From Pseudomonas sp. B21_DOA (GTDB lineage Bacteria > Pseudomonadota > Gammaproteobacteria > Pseudomonadales > Pseudomonadaceae), in contig CP086683.1 in NCBI GenBank assembly GCA_030544685.1, forward strand, positions 5,084,001-5,148,000: DNA of 64,000 bases, given 5' to 3'. The notes under the pieces are model-generated. The model was not told the origin of the DNA, made no database searches, and saw only the letters and a program-made list of their open reading frames with translations. Shown piece by piece: positions 18,458-28,372 of the stretch. The first letter of the stretch is position 1; the number at the start of each line of letters is the position of its first letter. The translations under genes and the position numbers were made by a program.

Positions 18458-20961
18458 TGGCACGTCTGCCGCTGTTGCGTCTGTTCAGCCTTGCCCTGCG
18501 CCAGCTCATGCGCGATGCCCGCGCCGGTGAGCTGCGCGTGTTGTTCTTTGCGTTAGTGGTGGCCGTCGCGGCGAGCACCGCGATCGGCTACTTCGGCGCC
18601 CGTCTCAACGGCGCGATGATGCTGCGCGCTACCGAGTTTCTTGGCGCTGATCTGGTGCTGGAAGGCAGCTCGCCGGCCCGCGAGGAGCAAATCCGCAGCG
18701 GCACCGAACTGCGCCTGAATCATGCGCAAGTGGTGGAGTTTTCCAGCGTCATTGCCACTGACAACGGCATTCAGTTATCCAGCATCAAAGCCGTCGACCG
18801 TGCCTATCCGCTACGTGGGGAGCTGAAAAGCGCGCCCGCACCCTTTGCCCAGGAAGAAGTCGGCGGCGAACCGCAACCCGGTGAAGCCTGGGTCGAGGCG
18901 CGTCTGTTGACCGCGCTGGATCTGAAGATCGGCGACAGCATCGATGTCGGCATGAAGACCTTGAAGCTGACCCGCGTGCTGACCTACGAGCCGGATCGCG
19001 CCGGCAACTTCTACAGCCTGACGCCACGGGTGCTGATCAACCTAGAAGACCTCGCCGCCACCGGCGTGGTGCAACCGGGCAGCCGGGTGAGTTATCGCGA
19101 ACTGTGGCGCGGCGAACCGCAGGCGCTGGAGACCTATCGCGAGTTGATCAAACCGGGGCTGGCTGCGAACCAGAGAATTCAGGATGCCCGTGACGGTAAC
19201 CGGCAAATTGGCGGTGCGCTGGGCAAGGCTGAGCGCTATCTGAACATGGCCAGCCTGGTTGCGGTGTTGCTGGCTGGTGTAGCAGTGGCGTTATCGGCGA
19301 ACCGTTTCGCCAGCCGGCGTTTCGATGCCAGTGCCTTGCTGCGCTGCCTCGGCTTGTCGCGCCGGGAAACCATGGTGCTGTTCAGCCTGCAACTGACTGT
19401 GCTTGGACTGGTCGCGGCGGTCAGCGGCGCCCTGCTCGGCTGGCTGGCGCAACTGGGGCTGTTCGCCCTGCTGCATGATTTGTTGCCGAATGATGTGCCA
19501 CCGGGCGGCCTGTTTCCGGCGATAGCCGGAATTGGCACCGGGCTGGTGGCGCTGGCCGGTTTTGCCTTGCCGCCATTGGCTGCACTGGGTCGCGTGCCAC
19601 CGCTGCGGGTGTTGCGCCGCGACATGCTGCCGATCCCCTCGAGTACATGGATGGTCTACGGCGCGGCGCTGGGTGCGCTGGGCCTGATCATGTGGCGCCT
19701 GAGTCTCGACCTGTTATTGACCTTCGCGCTGCTCGGCGGTGGCGTGGTCGCCGCGCTGGTGCTGGGTGGCCTGCTGTTGTTGCTGCTACAAAGCCTGCGC
19801 CGCATGCTCGCCCGCGCCTCGTTGCCCTGGCGTCTGGGCCTTGGCCAGTTGTTGCGCCATCCATTGGCGGCGGCCGGGCAGTCGCTGGCGTTCGGTCTGA
19901 TCCTGTTGTCGATGGCGCTGATCGCGCTGCTGCGCGGCGAACTGCTCGACACCTGGCAGAACCAGCTACCGAAAAACGCGCCGAACTACTTCGCGCTGAA
20001 TATCCTGCCAGCGGACAAACAGGCTTTCGCCGATCACCTGATCAAGGTGTCCGCGCAAGCGGCGCCGTTGTATCCGGTGGTGCCAGGGCGACTGATCAGC
20101 ATCAATGGCGAGCCGGTGCAGCAAATCGTCAGCAAGGACTCGGCCGGTGACCGCGCCATCCAGCGCGACCTGAGCCTGACGTGGGCGGCGGATCTGCCGG
20201 CCGGCAACAAGCTCACCGCCGGCTCATGGTGGAGCGGCCAGCCGTCCGACGACGTGCCGGAGGTTTCGGTGGAAGGCAAGGTTGCCGAAAGCCTGAAACT
20301 CAAACTCGGCGATCACATGGTGTTCAGTGTCGGCGGGGTCAATCGGGAAGCGAAGGTCACCAGCCTGCGCGAGATCAACTGGGACAATTTCCAGCCGAAC
20401 TTCTTCATGATCTTCCAGCCTGGCACCCTGAAGGATCTGCCGGCGACCTACCTGACCAGTTTCTATCTGGCGCCGGGGCACGATCAGCAGATCGTCGAGC
20501 TGTCGCGGACCTTCCCGGCGGTGACCATCCTGCAGGTCGAAGCGTTGCTCGAACAACTGCGCAGCATCCTCGCTCAGGTCACCCTGGCGGTGGAATATGT
20601 GCTGTTGTTTGTTCTGGCTGCGGGGATGGCGGTGCTGTTCTCCGGTCTGCAAGCGACGCTGGATGAACGCATCCGCCAGGGTGCGCTGTTGCGCGCGCTG
20701 GGCGCCGAGCGGCAGTTGCTGATCAAGGCGCGGCGTATCGAGTTCGGTTTGTTGGGTGCGGTCAGCGGTCTGCTCGCGGCGATCGGTTCGGAGGTGGTCA
20801 GTCTGGTGCTGTACCGCTTCGCTTTTGATCTGCCATGGCATCCGCATCCATGGCTGCTGGTGCTACCGGTGATTGGCGCCGCGCTGATCGGTGGTGCCGG
20901 CGTGTTCGGCACCCGTCGGGCGTTGAACGCCAGCCCGCTGACAGTGTTGCGCGAGGGTTGA
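18457..20961 (+). CDS. ybbP: YbbP-type FtsX-like ABC permease
   Basis: An 834-residue inner-membrane permease of the MacB/FtsX type with duplicated architecture. There is one helix near residues 25-45, a large periplasmic domain, and a block of several helices around residues 265-500. A second periplasmic domain follows, then three C-terminal helices ending RRALNASPLTVLRE, the typical FtsX tail. A TTG at 18454 could also serve, but ATG 18457, overlapping the ybbA stop, is the normal coupled start. Confidence 0.92.
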   Translation: MARLPLLRLFSLALRQLMRDARAGELRVLFFALVVAVAASTAIGYFGARLNGAMMLRATEFLGADLVLEGSSPAREEQIRSGTELRLNHAQVVEFSSVIATDNGIQLSSIKAVDRAYPLRGELKSAPAPFAQEEVGGEPQPGEAWVEARLLTALDLKIGDSIDVGMKTLKLTRVLTYEPDRAGNFYSLTPRVLINLEDLAATGVVQPGSRVSYRELWRGEPQALETYRELIKPGLAANQRIQDARDGNRQIGGALGKAERYLNMASLVAVLLAGVAVALSANRFASRRFDASALLRCLGLSRRETMVLFSLQLTVLGLVAAVSGALLGWLAQLGLFALLHDLLPNDVPPGGLFPAIAGIGTGLVALAGFALPPLAALGRVPPLRVLRRDMLPIPSSTWMVYGAALGALGLIMWRLSLDLLLTFALLGGGVVAALVLGGLLLLLLQSLRRMLARASLPWRLGLGQLLRHPLAAAGQSLAFGLILLSMALIALLRGELLDTWQNQLPKNAPNYFALNILPADKQAFADHLIKVSAQAAPLYPVVPGRLISINGEPVQQIVSKDSAGDRAIQRDLSLTWAADLPAGNKLTAGSWWSGQPSDDVPEVSVEGKVAESLKLKLGDHMVFSVGGVNREAKVTSLREINWDNFQPNFFMIFQPGTLKDLPATYLTSFYLAPGHDQQIVELSRTFPAVTILQVEALLEQLRSILAQVTLAVEYVLLFVLAAGMAVLFSGLQATLDERIRQGALLRALGAERQLLIKARRIEFGLLGAVSGLLAAIGSEVVSLVLYRFAFDLPWHPHPWLLVLPVIGAALIGGAGVFGTRRALNASPLTVLREG

Positions 20962-20995
20962 TAGACTCACGCGGTCTTAATCACAAGAAGTCGCC

Positions 20996-21493
20996 ATGAG
21001 CCGTTATCGCCCTCCCCGCACCGCCGGCACCGCGCTGATCACCCCTGAAGGTGAAGCGCGGATGCGCGCCGAATTCCATGAGTTGTGGCATGTGCGTCGC
21101 CCGCAGGTCACGCAGGCGGTGAGTGAAGCGGCCGCGCAGGGCGATCGCTCGGAAAACGCCGAGTACACCTACGGCAAGAAGATGCTGCGCGAAATCGACA
21201 GCCGTGTGCGCTTTCTCACCAAACGCCTGGAAGCGCTCAAGGTGGTCAGCGAAAAACCCAGCGATCCGAACAAGGTCTATTTCGGCGCCTGGGTGACCAT
21301 CGAAGACGAAGACGGCAAGCAATCGCGCTACCGCATCGTCGGCCCCGATGAACTGGACCTTAAACAGGGTTTGATCAGCATCGACTCGCCGCTGGCCCGC
21401 GCGCTGATCGGCAAGGCACTCGACGCGGAAGTGCGGGTGCAGACGCCGACCGGCGAGCAGTTCGTTTACATCGTTGCGATTGAATACCCGTAA
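20996..21493 (+). CDS. greB: Transcript cleavage factor GreB
   Basis: A 165-residue Gre factor that rescues backtracked RNA polymerase by stimulating transcript cleavage. The N-terminal coiled coil carries the acidic tip in [18 protein letters not shown], and the C-terminal domain ends [21 protein letters not shown]. The basic N-terminus (MSRYRPPRT) and [20 protein letters not shown] are typical of GreB rather than GreA. It lies 34 bp after ybbP. Confidence 0.92.
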   Translation: MSRYRPPRTAGTALITPEGEARMRAEFHELWHVRRPQVTQAVSEAAAQGDRSENAEYTYGKKMLREIDSRVRFLTKRLEALKVVSEKPSDPNKVYFGAWVTIEDEDGKQSRYRIVGPDELDLKQGLISIDSPLARALIGKALDAEVRVQTPTGEQFVYIVAIEYP

Positions 21494-21499
21494 GACTGA

Positions 21500-21808
21500 T
21501 CAGCGCCGAGTGATCAGGCCCTGCCGCGCTACGCGGGTCAGTTGCTTGATCATTTCCGGCGCATCTTCTGCGCTCGGCGCCTGAATCACCGCCAGATCGA
21601 AGCTGTCCGTAGCGAAACGCGCCAGCGACTCGCCATCATCGACAAACTGGATCAGGAACGCGGCAGGGCCGCCGCTGCGACGTGGCCAGCCATCGAGATA
21701 ACGCAACAGCGTCGGCTGGTGTTTGCCGCCAAGAAGGATTTTCGGGTTGCGCTGGGTGACATGTGCCGTGATCGGCGCGGGACGTGCTGGAGGGCGTAGT
21801 GCGTTCAT
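21500..21808 (-). CDS. Small conserved-looking hypothetical protein with structured leader
   Basis: A 102-residue protein starting MNALRPPARPAPITAHV. GAGGCAGAGACACGACACG precedes the ATG, so the ribosome-binding site (GAGG) is a bit distant. It is soluble and has no recognised domain; the second half (FLIQFVDDGESLARFATDSFDLAVIQ) looks folded. It is convergent with greB (stops 6 bp apart). It is preceded by a 150-base leader with a consensus promoter and paired segments, described separately. Confidence 0.65.
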   Translation of the reverse strand: MNALRPPARPAPITAHVTQRNPKILLGGKHQPTLLRYLDGWPRRSGGPAAFLIQFVDDGESLARFATDSFDLAVIQAPSAEDAPEMIKQLTRVARQGLITRR

Positions 21809-21960
21809 CGTGTCGTGTCTCTGCCTCAAAAGTCTGCATGGCAGGTGAGAGGCAACACCGAACCAGCGCTTTAGCGGTATTTCGAAGCCCTGTTCCGGCT
21901 TCTGACGGTAACTGTAGAAGTCACCTGGCGCCCCGCAAGTAGCTGTTTAAATCGGCGCAT
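21809..21960 (-). other. Structured 5' leader RNA (candidate cis-regulatory RNA)
   Basis: On the reverse strand, a promoter at 21968-21997 should start transcription near 21961, leaving ~150 bases before the ATG at 21808. Within it, CAGGTGA (21921-21927) can pair with TCACCTG (21842-21848), closing a ~72-base loop. Two inner hairpins fit: GAAGCC/GGCTTC with a 7-base loop (21884-21902) and ACCG/CGGT (21857-21878). A closed outer stem with two inner hairpins is a riboswitch-like layout. I do not recognise the class. Basis: pairing seen by eye; conservation untested. Confidence 0.45.
21871..21960 (-). CDS. Possible 29-residue leader peptide
   Basis: ATG at 21960 opens a 29-codon frame (MRRFKQLLAGRQ..., rich in Arg, Ser and Thr) inside the leader RNA and stops at 21871. 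The ATG is only 7-8 bases from the -10 box, so it would be leaderless. Translation would disturb the outer stem of the RNA. It could equally be chance. Confidence 0.25.
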   Translation of the reverse strand: MRRFKQLLAGRQVTSTVTVRSRNRASKYR

Positions 21961-21967
21961 GGGCAAC

Positions 21968-21997
21968 ATCCTAGAGAACGTGACCGACCAGTGTCAA
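21968..21997 (-). promoter_or_regulatory. Sigma-70 promoter for the leader RNA/hypothetical gene
   Basis: Reverse strand TTGACA (21997-21992), 18-base spacer, TAGGAT (21973-21968): a near-consensus pair. Confidence 0.7.
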
Positions 21998-22010
21998 GAA
22001 TCCCCACAAC

Positions 22011-22038
22011 AAAAAAGGCCCGCGCAATGCGGGCCTTT
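22011..22038. terminator. Terminator downstream of doxX-like gene
   Basis: AAGGCCCGC / GCGGGCCTT hairpin with A-run on the forward strand; terminates reverse-strand transcription from doxX. Confidence 0.88.
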
Positions 22039-22055
22039 GCCTTGAGTTAGAGCGC

Positions 22056-22489
22056 TCAACCGGCGATGGCGCGATCCGCTGAGAGCTTGCCGGCACCTTC
22101 GATCAGTACCGCGATGCTACCGGCCAGCAGAGCCAGGGCGAACTCATAACCGTTGTTGGCCATGAACAGACCGTTGCCGATGTGCACCGAGAAGATCGCC
22201 ACCAGCGAGAGGAACGCCAGACCGAGTGCCGCCGGGCGCACCAGCAGGCCGATGATCAGCGCCAGACCGGCGAAGAACTCGGTACCGCCAGCCAGCGAGG
22301 CCATCAAATAGCCCGGGTCAGGCCGATGCTTTCCATCCATTGCGCGGTGCCGGCCAGGCCGTAACCACCGAACAGACCAAAGAGTTTCTGCGAACCGTGG
22401 GCGGCGAAGATCACGCCGACAGCAATGCGCAGGACAGTCAGGCCGTAACCGGCGCGGGTGAACAGAACCTTGTTGATCAGAGAGCTCAT
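22056..22489 (-). pseudogene. DoxX-family membrane protein, frameshifted as sequenced
   Basis: A four-helix DoxX/YphA-type integral membrane protein of 144 residues after repair. The first 60 residues ([20 protein letters not shown], the DoxX opening motif with HGxQK) and the rest ([20 protein letters not shown]) are in different frames. The break is at a GGG run (22315-22317 forward); one extra base gives [17 protein letters not shown] lies 7 bases before the ATG. Members have been linked to redox balance or thiosulfate:quinone oxidation, but this one has no assigned role. Confidence 0.83.
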
Positions 22490-22602
22490 GGTGCATTCCT
22501 TGTTGTGCAGAAGTGTTTGTGTGTTTGGGTTGGTCGCTATATTAATCAGTTTATTTCATGTTTAAAGCGCAAAAAATTCGCCATAACAATCGAATTATTA
22601 GA

Positions 22603-24023
22603 TTATTTCCGTGTAACCACTTTCTGCTGCCGGGGCTCGAGCGACTCACGCTCCCGGTCAAATGCCAGGTAATACTTGTTCACGCTATTAACATAGCTGA
22701 CGGCGCCCATCCCCACCTGCTCCATGGCGATGCGCTCGACCTGGAAGAACCACTGGTTGGGATTGAGGCCGCGGCGGCGGGCTTCGGCGCGCATGCCCTG
22801 CACGCGCTCGGGGCCGATGTTGTACGCGGCGAGGGTGAAGGCCATGCGCTCACGCTCGTTGAGTTTCGGGCTGCTGAAGAACTTGCGGCGGATCATCGCC
22901 AGGTACTTGGCGCCGGCCTGTACATTCGCATCGAGATTCTGGATATTGCTCACGCCGACCCGCTGCGCGGCGGACGGGGTGATCTGCATCAGCCCGGTCG
23001 GGCCGCTGCCGCTGCGAGCGTTGGGCTGCAGACGCGATTCCTTGAACGCCAGCGCCGCCAGATTAAGCCAGTCCATGTTCTGCGCATCGGCGTGCTTCTG
23101 CAGGGTCGGACGGAGTTTTTCCAGGCGCTGGCGATCGGCTTTGGCCAGCGGATTGTGCACCTGATACAAGCGTCGATAGATGCGCAGAAACGCGGCGTCT
23201 TCATCCGACGGTTTCTTGTAACCGGTGAGAAAGCGATCGATGCTCGCGCGCAACATTGAAGCGTCGCGGCGCACAAACCAGTGCTCCTCGCCCGGCTCGC
23301 CGAGGCTCAGTTGCCGGTCGAGGCGCAGCTTCGGCAGGATCTTGCCCCAGCGCTCGGCAATCGGTTGTTCGACAATGGTCAGGTGGAAAATCCCGCCCTG
23401 GACCATTTCCAGCACGTCCTCCACGGCCAAGGTTGGATCGACCCATTCGATATTGATCGGCGCCAGTTTGTGCAGCGCCAGTTTCTGGTTGAGCTGACTG
23501 ACCACCTCCCCGCTGCACTGCCGGTGGGCAGCGCCAGGGTTTTGCCGGACAGTTGCTCGACCTTGGTGTAACGGCGCTGGCCTTTGATGCCGACCAGCAC
23601 CAGCGGTACGTTGCTGGCAATCGGCTCACTGCTGGCGACCGCATAGCCCGAGGGCAGATCGAGCAATTCACCGGGCGCGACCATATCGCCTTCGCCGCGC
23701 TGCAAGGCGCCGAGCAATTGATCCTTGGCTTTGGGAATGATCTTGAGGGTGACTTCCTGGCCGTCACGAGCATGGCCATTAAGGTATTGCTCGAAAGCGC
23801 GCAGTCGGTGGTACTCGACACCGATGGCCTGACCCTGGACTTCGCCGGAGCTGTTGCGGCTCTGATTGACCAACACCCGCAACACGCGGCTGCTGCGAAT
23901 ATCGGAGAGATCGCGAACCTTGCTCGCCGGCACGGCTTGCAGCGGCCCGGGCAGGCGCGCGACCGCCGTCATCGGCAGCAGCAACGCAGCACACAACAGC
24001 AGCAGAACCGAGGGACGATGCAT
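22603..24023 (-). pseudogene. mltF: MltF-like membrane-bound lytic transglycosylase, frameshifted as sequenced
   Basis: This is a lytic murein transglycosylase with a signal peptide (MHRPSVLLLLCAALLLPM), a periplasmic solute-binding-like domain (~residues 40-270) and a C-terminal SLT domain. The catalytic Glu lies in LAALAFKESRLQPNARS, followed by GPTGLMQITPSAA and LAAYNIGPERVQ. It cleaves glycan strands to 1,6-anhydromuropeptides. The frame breaks at a CCCC run (23508-23511 forward); one extra base gives TGSAAGEVVSQLNQK and a 473-residue protein. It has no lipobox, so it is probably soluble or anchored by an uncleaved signal. Confidence 0.85.
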
Positions 24024-24257
24024 CCACTCTCCGAAAAGAATACGGGGCGATTCGTCGCAAAAGAGACGGCATCACCGACGAAAACAGAGCGCTTTGAGCG
24101 CTGATAAAGTGCGAGAGACTGGCACAGTGATGGCATTGCCGCCACCCCGGAGTCCTTCGCGGCCTCAACAGACAGCCATAAGTCGTTGTAGTTCTTGGCT
24201 TTTCTTATAAATCTACAGCTCTGATATGCTTTCCGGCCTTCGGCCCGAGGTAGCACC

Positions 24258-25064
24258 ATGCAACTCATCGATATCGGCGTCAACCTGACCAACCCCAGTT
24301 TCGCCGACAAACACCAGGCCGTGCTCGACCGCGCCTACGCCGCCGGCGTCTGCCAACTGGTGCTGACCGGCACCAGCGTCGATGGCAGCGAGCAGGCGCT
24401 GGAACTGTGCCAGCAACTGGATGAAAGTGGCCAACGGCTGTTCGCCACCGCCGGTATCCACCCGCATTCGGCCAGCGACTGGAACGTTGACAGTGCTCGT
24501 CGCCTGCGCAGTCTGTTGAACGAATCCAGCGTCGTCGCGGTAGGTGAATGCGGGCTGGATTTCAACCGCGACTTCTCCCCGCGCCCGCAGCAGGAAAAGG
24601 TTCTCGAAGAACATCTGGCGCTGGCCGTCGACCTGCAATTGCCGGTGTTTCTGCACGAGCGCGATGCCAGCCAGCGCCTGCTGGAGATCCTCAAGGACTT
24701 CCGCGATCAACTGCCGGCGGCGGTGGTGCACTGCTTCACTGGCGAGCAGAAAGCCCTGTTCAGCTACCTCGATCTGGATCTGCACATCGGCATTACCGGC
24801 TGGATCTGCGATGAGCGCCGAGGCACGCATCTGCATCCGCTGGTGAAAGAGATCAAGCCGGGACGGCTGATGCTGGAAAGCGACGCACCGTATCTGCTCC
24901 CGCGCACGTTGCGGCCGAAGCCGAAAAACGGCCGTAACGAGCCGGCGTATCTAACCGAAGTGCTGCGAGAGGTGGCGTTGCACCGTGGCGAGACCGAGGA
25001 AGCGCTGGCCGCGCATAGCACCGCGTGTGCCCGGGCGTTCTTTAAACTCCCCATTCTCCCCTGA
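24258..25064 (+). CDS. tatD: TatD-family metal-dependent DNase
   Basis: A 268-residue TIM-barrel hydrolase of the TatD family. Its N-terminus [15 protein letters not shown] matches the TatD subgroup, which lacks the usual HxH at this point, as in E. coli TatD. Other family motifs are present: [37 protein letters not shown], and [11 protein letters not shown]. Members have 3'-5' exonuclease activity on DNA or RNA. It stands alone, and a REP doublet follows. Confidence 0.93.
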   Translation: MQLIDIGVNLTNPSFADKHQAVLDRAYAAGVCQLVLTGTSVDGSEQALELCQQLDESGQRLFATAGIHPHSASDWNVDSARRLRSLLNESSVVAVGECGLDFNRDFSPRPQQEKVLEEHLALAVDLQLPVFLHERDASQRLLEILKDFRDQLPAAVVHCFTGEQKALFSYLDLDLHIGITGWICDERRGTHLHPLVKEIKPGRLMLESDAPYLLPRTLRPKPKNGRNEPAYLTEVLREVALHRGETEEALAAHSTACARAFFKLPILP

Positions 25065-25079
25065 CTGCACACGTCCCCT

Positions 25080-25166
25080 GTGGGAGCGAGCCTGCTCGCG
25101 AAGGCGGTGGATTAGCTACAAATGGGCTGAATGACGCAGCGCTTTCGCGAGCAGGCTCGCTCCCAC
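25080..25166. repeat. REP doublet (REPIN), copy 3
   Basis: Inverted GTGGGAGCGAGCCTGCTCGCG units between tatD and the chemoreceptor gene. Confidence 0.9.
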
Positions 25167-25270
25167 AATAGATCTCGGCATCTGTTGATTCATATCAAAA
25201 CTCCCGAATCTGTATAGCGGCACAATAATGGCACCTTGCCAAAACTGTTCCGCTATCAGAGAAGACCTCC

Positions 25271-26751
25271 ATGGGTGCCTGGCTTAGCAACATCTCGCTG
25301 AAATACAAATTCTGGGCGGTCAACGCGGTCGCCTTTGTCACCACCCTGCTGCTCGTACTGTACGCCGTACATCTCGAACAACAGGCCCGCAGCCACGCCG
25401 CGCAGGTGTCCGCGCAGGCGCAGGCGCAGTTGCTCAAGGCCTGGCCGCTCGGGCAACCGTTGCCCAAGTCCGCTCAAGTGCTGACCTTCAAGCGCGGTGA
25501 AGCGCCGCGTCTCAATGATCAACCGCTGCTGGAAATCAGCGGCAGCGTCGGTTGGAACGCCATCAATCATCTGCCGCTGTTTGGCGAAAATCCGTTGATC
25601 GGCGCCGAGGTGTTCAGCCGGGCCGACGGCGAGCAAGTGGCGGTCATCGCCTGCGCGCCGAGCCTGAGCCAAGTGTTCAGCGAGCGTTTCGCCAACTATG
25701 CACTGGCGGTCTTCATCCTGATGCTGGCGATGCTCGGTGCTTCGCAACTGCTGATCCGCTTTTTGCTCAGCCAGCTCAACACGTTGAAAGACGTGATGCT
25801 GCACGTTGAAAAAACCGGCGACCTCTCTGCTCGCGTGCCGCTGGTGGGCAAGGACGAAGTCGGGCAAATGGCCAATGCCTTCAATGCCATGCAGGCCGGT
25901 TATCAACGCGTCGTAACCACAGTTGCCAACACCGCACGACAACTGGATGACGGGGCTGCGCGGCTGGCCTCGAGCATGAATGATGTGCGCCAAGGCATGC
26001 TCGGCCAGCAAAGCGAAACCGACCAGGCTGCCACCGCGATCAACGAAATGACCGCCACCGTTTATCACATCGCGCAACACGCCGGCGCTACTCGTGACCT
26101 GTCGAAAACCGCCGACGGCCTCGCCGGTAGCGGCCAGCAGGTGGTGGCGCGGGTGCAGCAGTCGATTGCCGGGCTGTCCAGCGGCGTGCAGCAGACGGCA
26201 GAAATGATTCAACGGCTGGCCGAGGACAGTCAGAAGATCAACGGCGTGGTCAGTGTGATTCACAGCATCGCCGAACAGACCAATCTGCTCGCGCTCAACG
26301 CGGCGATCGAAGCGGCCCGCGCCGGGAGATGGGGCGCGGCTTTGCCGTGGTCGCCGATGAAGTACGCAACCTCGCCAAGCGCGTGCAGGCGTCCACGGAC
26401 GAGATCACCGGCATGATCGCCGCGTTGCAGGCCGGCACCCGCGATGCGGTGGATTTCATGCAGGAGAGTTCGTTTAAGGCCGACGACTGCGTGCAGCAGG
26501 CCCAGGAGGCTGGCGCGGCGCTGGCGGAAATCAGCGGGGCGGTGGCGCAGATGCGCGAAAGCAACACGCAAATTGCCGTGGCGGCGGAACAGCAGAGTCA
26601 GGTTGCCGAGGAGATGAACCGGGCGGTGGTGAGTATTCGTGACGTGACCGAGAACACTGTGCAGCAGACGGTGGATTCGGCGACGACCAGTAATGAGTTG
26701 GCGACGCTGGCCGGGGAGTTGAACAAGGCGATAGGTCAGTTGAAACTCTAA
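25271..26751 (+). pseudogene. Methyl-accepting chemotaxis protein, frameshifted as sequenced
   Basis: A transmembrane chemoreceptor of 493 residues after repair. There is one membrane helix at residues ~13-33, a short periplasmic domain (~115 residues), a second helix (~148-168), and a HAMP domain. A signalling domain follows, with hairpin tip INGVVSVIHSIAEQTNLLALNAAIEAARAG. The frame breaks right after the tip at a GGG run (26324-26326); one extra G restores EAARAGEMGRGFAVVADEVRNLA, the universal motif. The ligand-binding domain is small and I cannot name the ligand. The C-terminus lacks a CheR-docking pentapeptide. Confidence 0.88.
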
Positions 26752-26758
26752 TGGCCTC

Positions 26759-26849
26759 TTCGCGGGCAAGCCCGCTCCCACAGGGATTTTCGACAATCAA
26801 CAATTGTGCGTACACCGAGCACACTGTGGGAGTGGGCTTGCCCGCGATG
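26759..26849. repeat. REP doublet, copy 4 (outward-facing)
   Basis: Units CGCGGGCAAGCCCGCTCCCAC and GTGGGAGTGGGCTTGCCCGCG in the opposite relative orientation to copies 1-3. Confidence 0.88.
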
Positions 26850-26978
26850 CCGTCCGCTCAGGCGACATCAGATTTGCCATTGCCGCTATCAGCTCAATAG
26901 CCAACCTTGATTCGCCGCCCTCCGCGACCGGGCCTATTCTTCAAGCATGTGTTCAACATGGATCGAGGAGTAGCAAAC

Positions 26979-27344
26979 ATGGGCAAACGTCACCCCAACC
27001 TTCCCGCGTGGCAATGGCGCGCCTACCCGGGCAATCACCAGCATCCGGCCAATCTGGTCCTGCACCTGATTGCCGTGCCGCTGTTCATTGTGGCGTTTCT
27101 GTTGATCGTGTCGGGGGTGTTCAGCTTGAGTCTGGCCAGCGTCGCCATCGGTGTGATCGGGATTGTCGCGGCGCTGGGTCTGCAGCGCCACGGCCACAGC
27201 CTGGAAGCGCAAGCCTCCGAGCCGTTCAGTGATCGCAAAGACGCCGTGTCACGTTTGCTGGTCGAGCAGTTTCTGACCTTTCCGCGGTTCTTTCTCAGCG
27301 GTGGCTGGTGGCGCGCCTGGCGTGAGCGCCACCGTCGGCATTGA
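26979..27344 (+). CDS. Mpo1/DUF962-like small membrane protein
   Basis: A 121-residue protein starting MGKRHPNLPAWQW, with GAGGAG 8 bases before the ATG. Two membrane helices (residues ~24-62, LVLHLIAVPLFIVAFLLIVSGV then ASVAIGVIGIVAAL) are preceded by HQHPANL and followed by QRHGHSLEAQASEPF. These histidine motifs resemble the iron-binding HxxxH/GHxxxE pattern of Mpo1-like (DUF962) proteins, which act as 2-hydroxy fatty acid dioxygenases in yeast. The bacterial role is unknown, and the family call is moderate. Confidence 0.65.
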   Translation: MGKRHPNLPAWQWRAYPGNHQHPANLVLHLIAVPLFIVAFLLIVSGVFSLSLASVAIGVIGIVAALGLQRHGHSLEAQASEPFSDRKDAVSRLLVEQFLTFPRFFLSGGWWRAWRERHRRH

Positions 27345-27383
27345 GTCAGGCGAAGATCGTTACGGTCTGCCGGCTCATGGCAA

Positions 27384-28139
27384 TCAGCTCCCTTTCGCAC
27401 TCCACAGCTTCGCGGCGACATGGCCGTAACCGTCGGCTGCGTATTCGATATCGGCCAGGTATTGGCACCAATCCAGCGTGCTCAAGTCGTGTAACGGCTG
27501 CACGAATTCGATGGTCCAGGTCAGCGTGCTGCCCGGTGCCGGTTTCTTCAGATACGGCAACAGCGCCGGTGGCCAGGCATCCACCAGCGCCAGCAGATGC
27601 GCCTCGTTGACCGGCTCCTCTTTGACATCCCCACGCAAGCGCACCCAGCCGCCCATCAAGCGCGATGGCGTGCCGGAGAACGGAATCCCGCCGACGCTCC
27701 AGCGCATCGCCAGATGGCGCAGGAATTCCGGGGTCACGCCTTTGATGTAGGGCAGCTCCTGGCATTCGTCCCAGTGTTTCATGGTGGGCGCCGGGTAGGC
27801 TTCGACGGCGACTTCCGAAGGCCGCGAGGCACCGAAGCTGCCCTGAATGATCGTCACCACCTGACCATTCTGCATGGCGCGGCCCAACACTTGGCTGACG
27901 GCTTTGCCTTCACGCAGCACGTCGACTTCGAAACTCACCGGCACCTCCGGCTCGACCGGGCCGACAAAGGTAATCGCCAGCGAACGCACCGGGCGCTCCG
28001 TCGGCACCCTGGTACGCATGACTTCAAATTGCAGCGCAGCCACCAGCCCGCCAAAACTGGCGCGGCCCTGCCCCCATTCGGCGGGGATGGTCACTTCAGG
28101 TTGTTGGCGGACAGCATCAAGCAGATCGCAAAAGCGCAT
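27384..28139 (-). CDS. Acyl-CoA thioesterase-like (double hotdog) protein
   Basis: A 251-residue double-hotdog protein. The first half has GRASFGGLVAALQFEVM, PVRSLAITFVGPVEP and VLGRAMQNGQVVTIIQGSFG, which match the TesB-like 4HBT_3 family. The second half has ALVDAWPPALLPYLKKP and STLTWTIEFVQPLHDL. This fits a thioesterase-family protein acting on acyl-CoA in the cytoplasm; the chain specificity is unknown. It is a single gene, convergent with the Mpo1-like gene. Confidence 0.85.
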   Translation of the reverse strand: MRFCDLLDAVRQQPEVTIPAEWGQGRASFGGLVAALQFEVMRTRVPTERPVRSLAITFVGPVEPEVPVSFEVDVLREGKAVSQVLGRAMQNGQVVTIIQGSFGASRPSEVAVEAYPAPTMKHWDECQELPYIKGVTPEFLRHLAMRWSVGGIPFSGTPSRLMGGWVRLRGDVKEEPVNEAHLLALVDAWPPALLPYLKKPAPGSTLTWTIEFVQPLHDLSTLDWCQYLADIEYAADGYGHVAAKLWSAKGS

Positions 28140-28268
28140 GGCAACCTCGGAAAACGAAAAAGGGATGCGCGGATCTTAACCAGCGCAGGGCGGCGGCGCA
28201 GCGTCTATTCCGGTCAAATGGGCTGACAGATAGGCCTTGCGCCAATATCCGTCACGCCGAAATCCCAT

Positions 28269-28355
28269 GTAGGAGTGAGCCTGCTCGCGATAGCGATTTA
28301 TCTGACAATGAATTGTCGACTGACAGACCGCTATCGCGAGCAGGCTCACTCCTAC
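28269..28355. repeat. REP doublet (REPIN), copy 5
   Basis: Inverted GTAGGAGTGAGCCTGCTCGCG units, a variant of the other copies, between the thioesterase and CHAD genes. Confidence 0.9.
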
Positions 28356-28372
28356 AAGGGGATGCGGCGATA

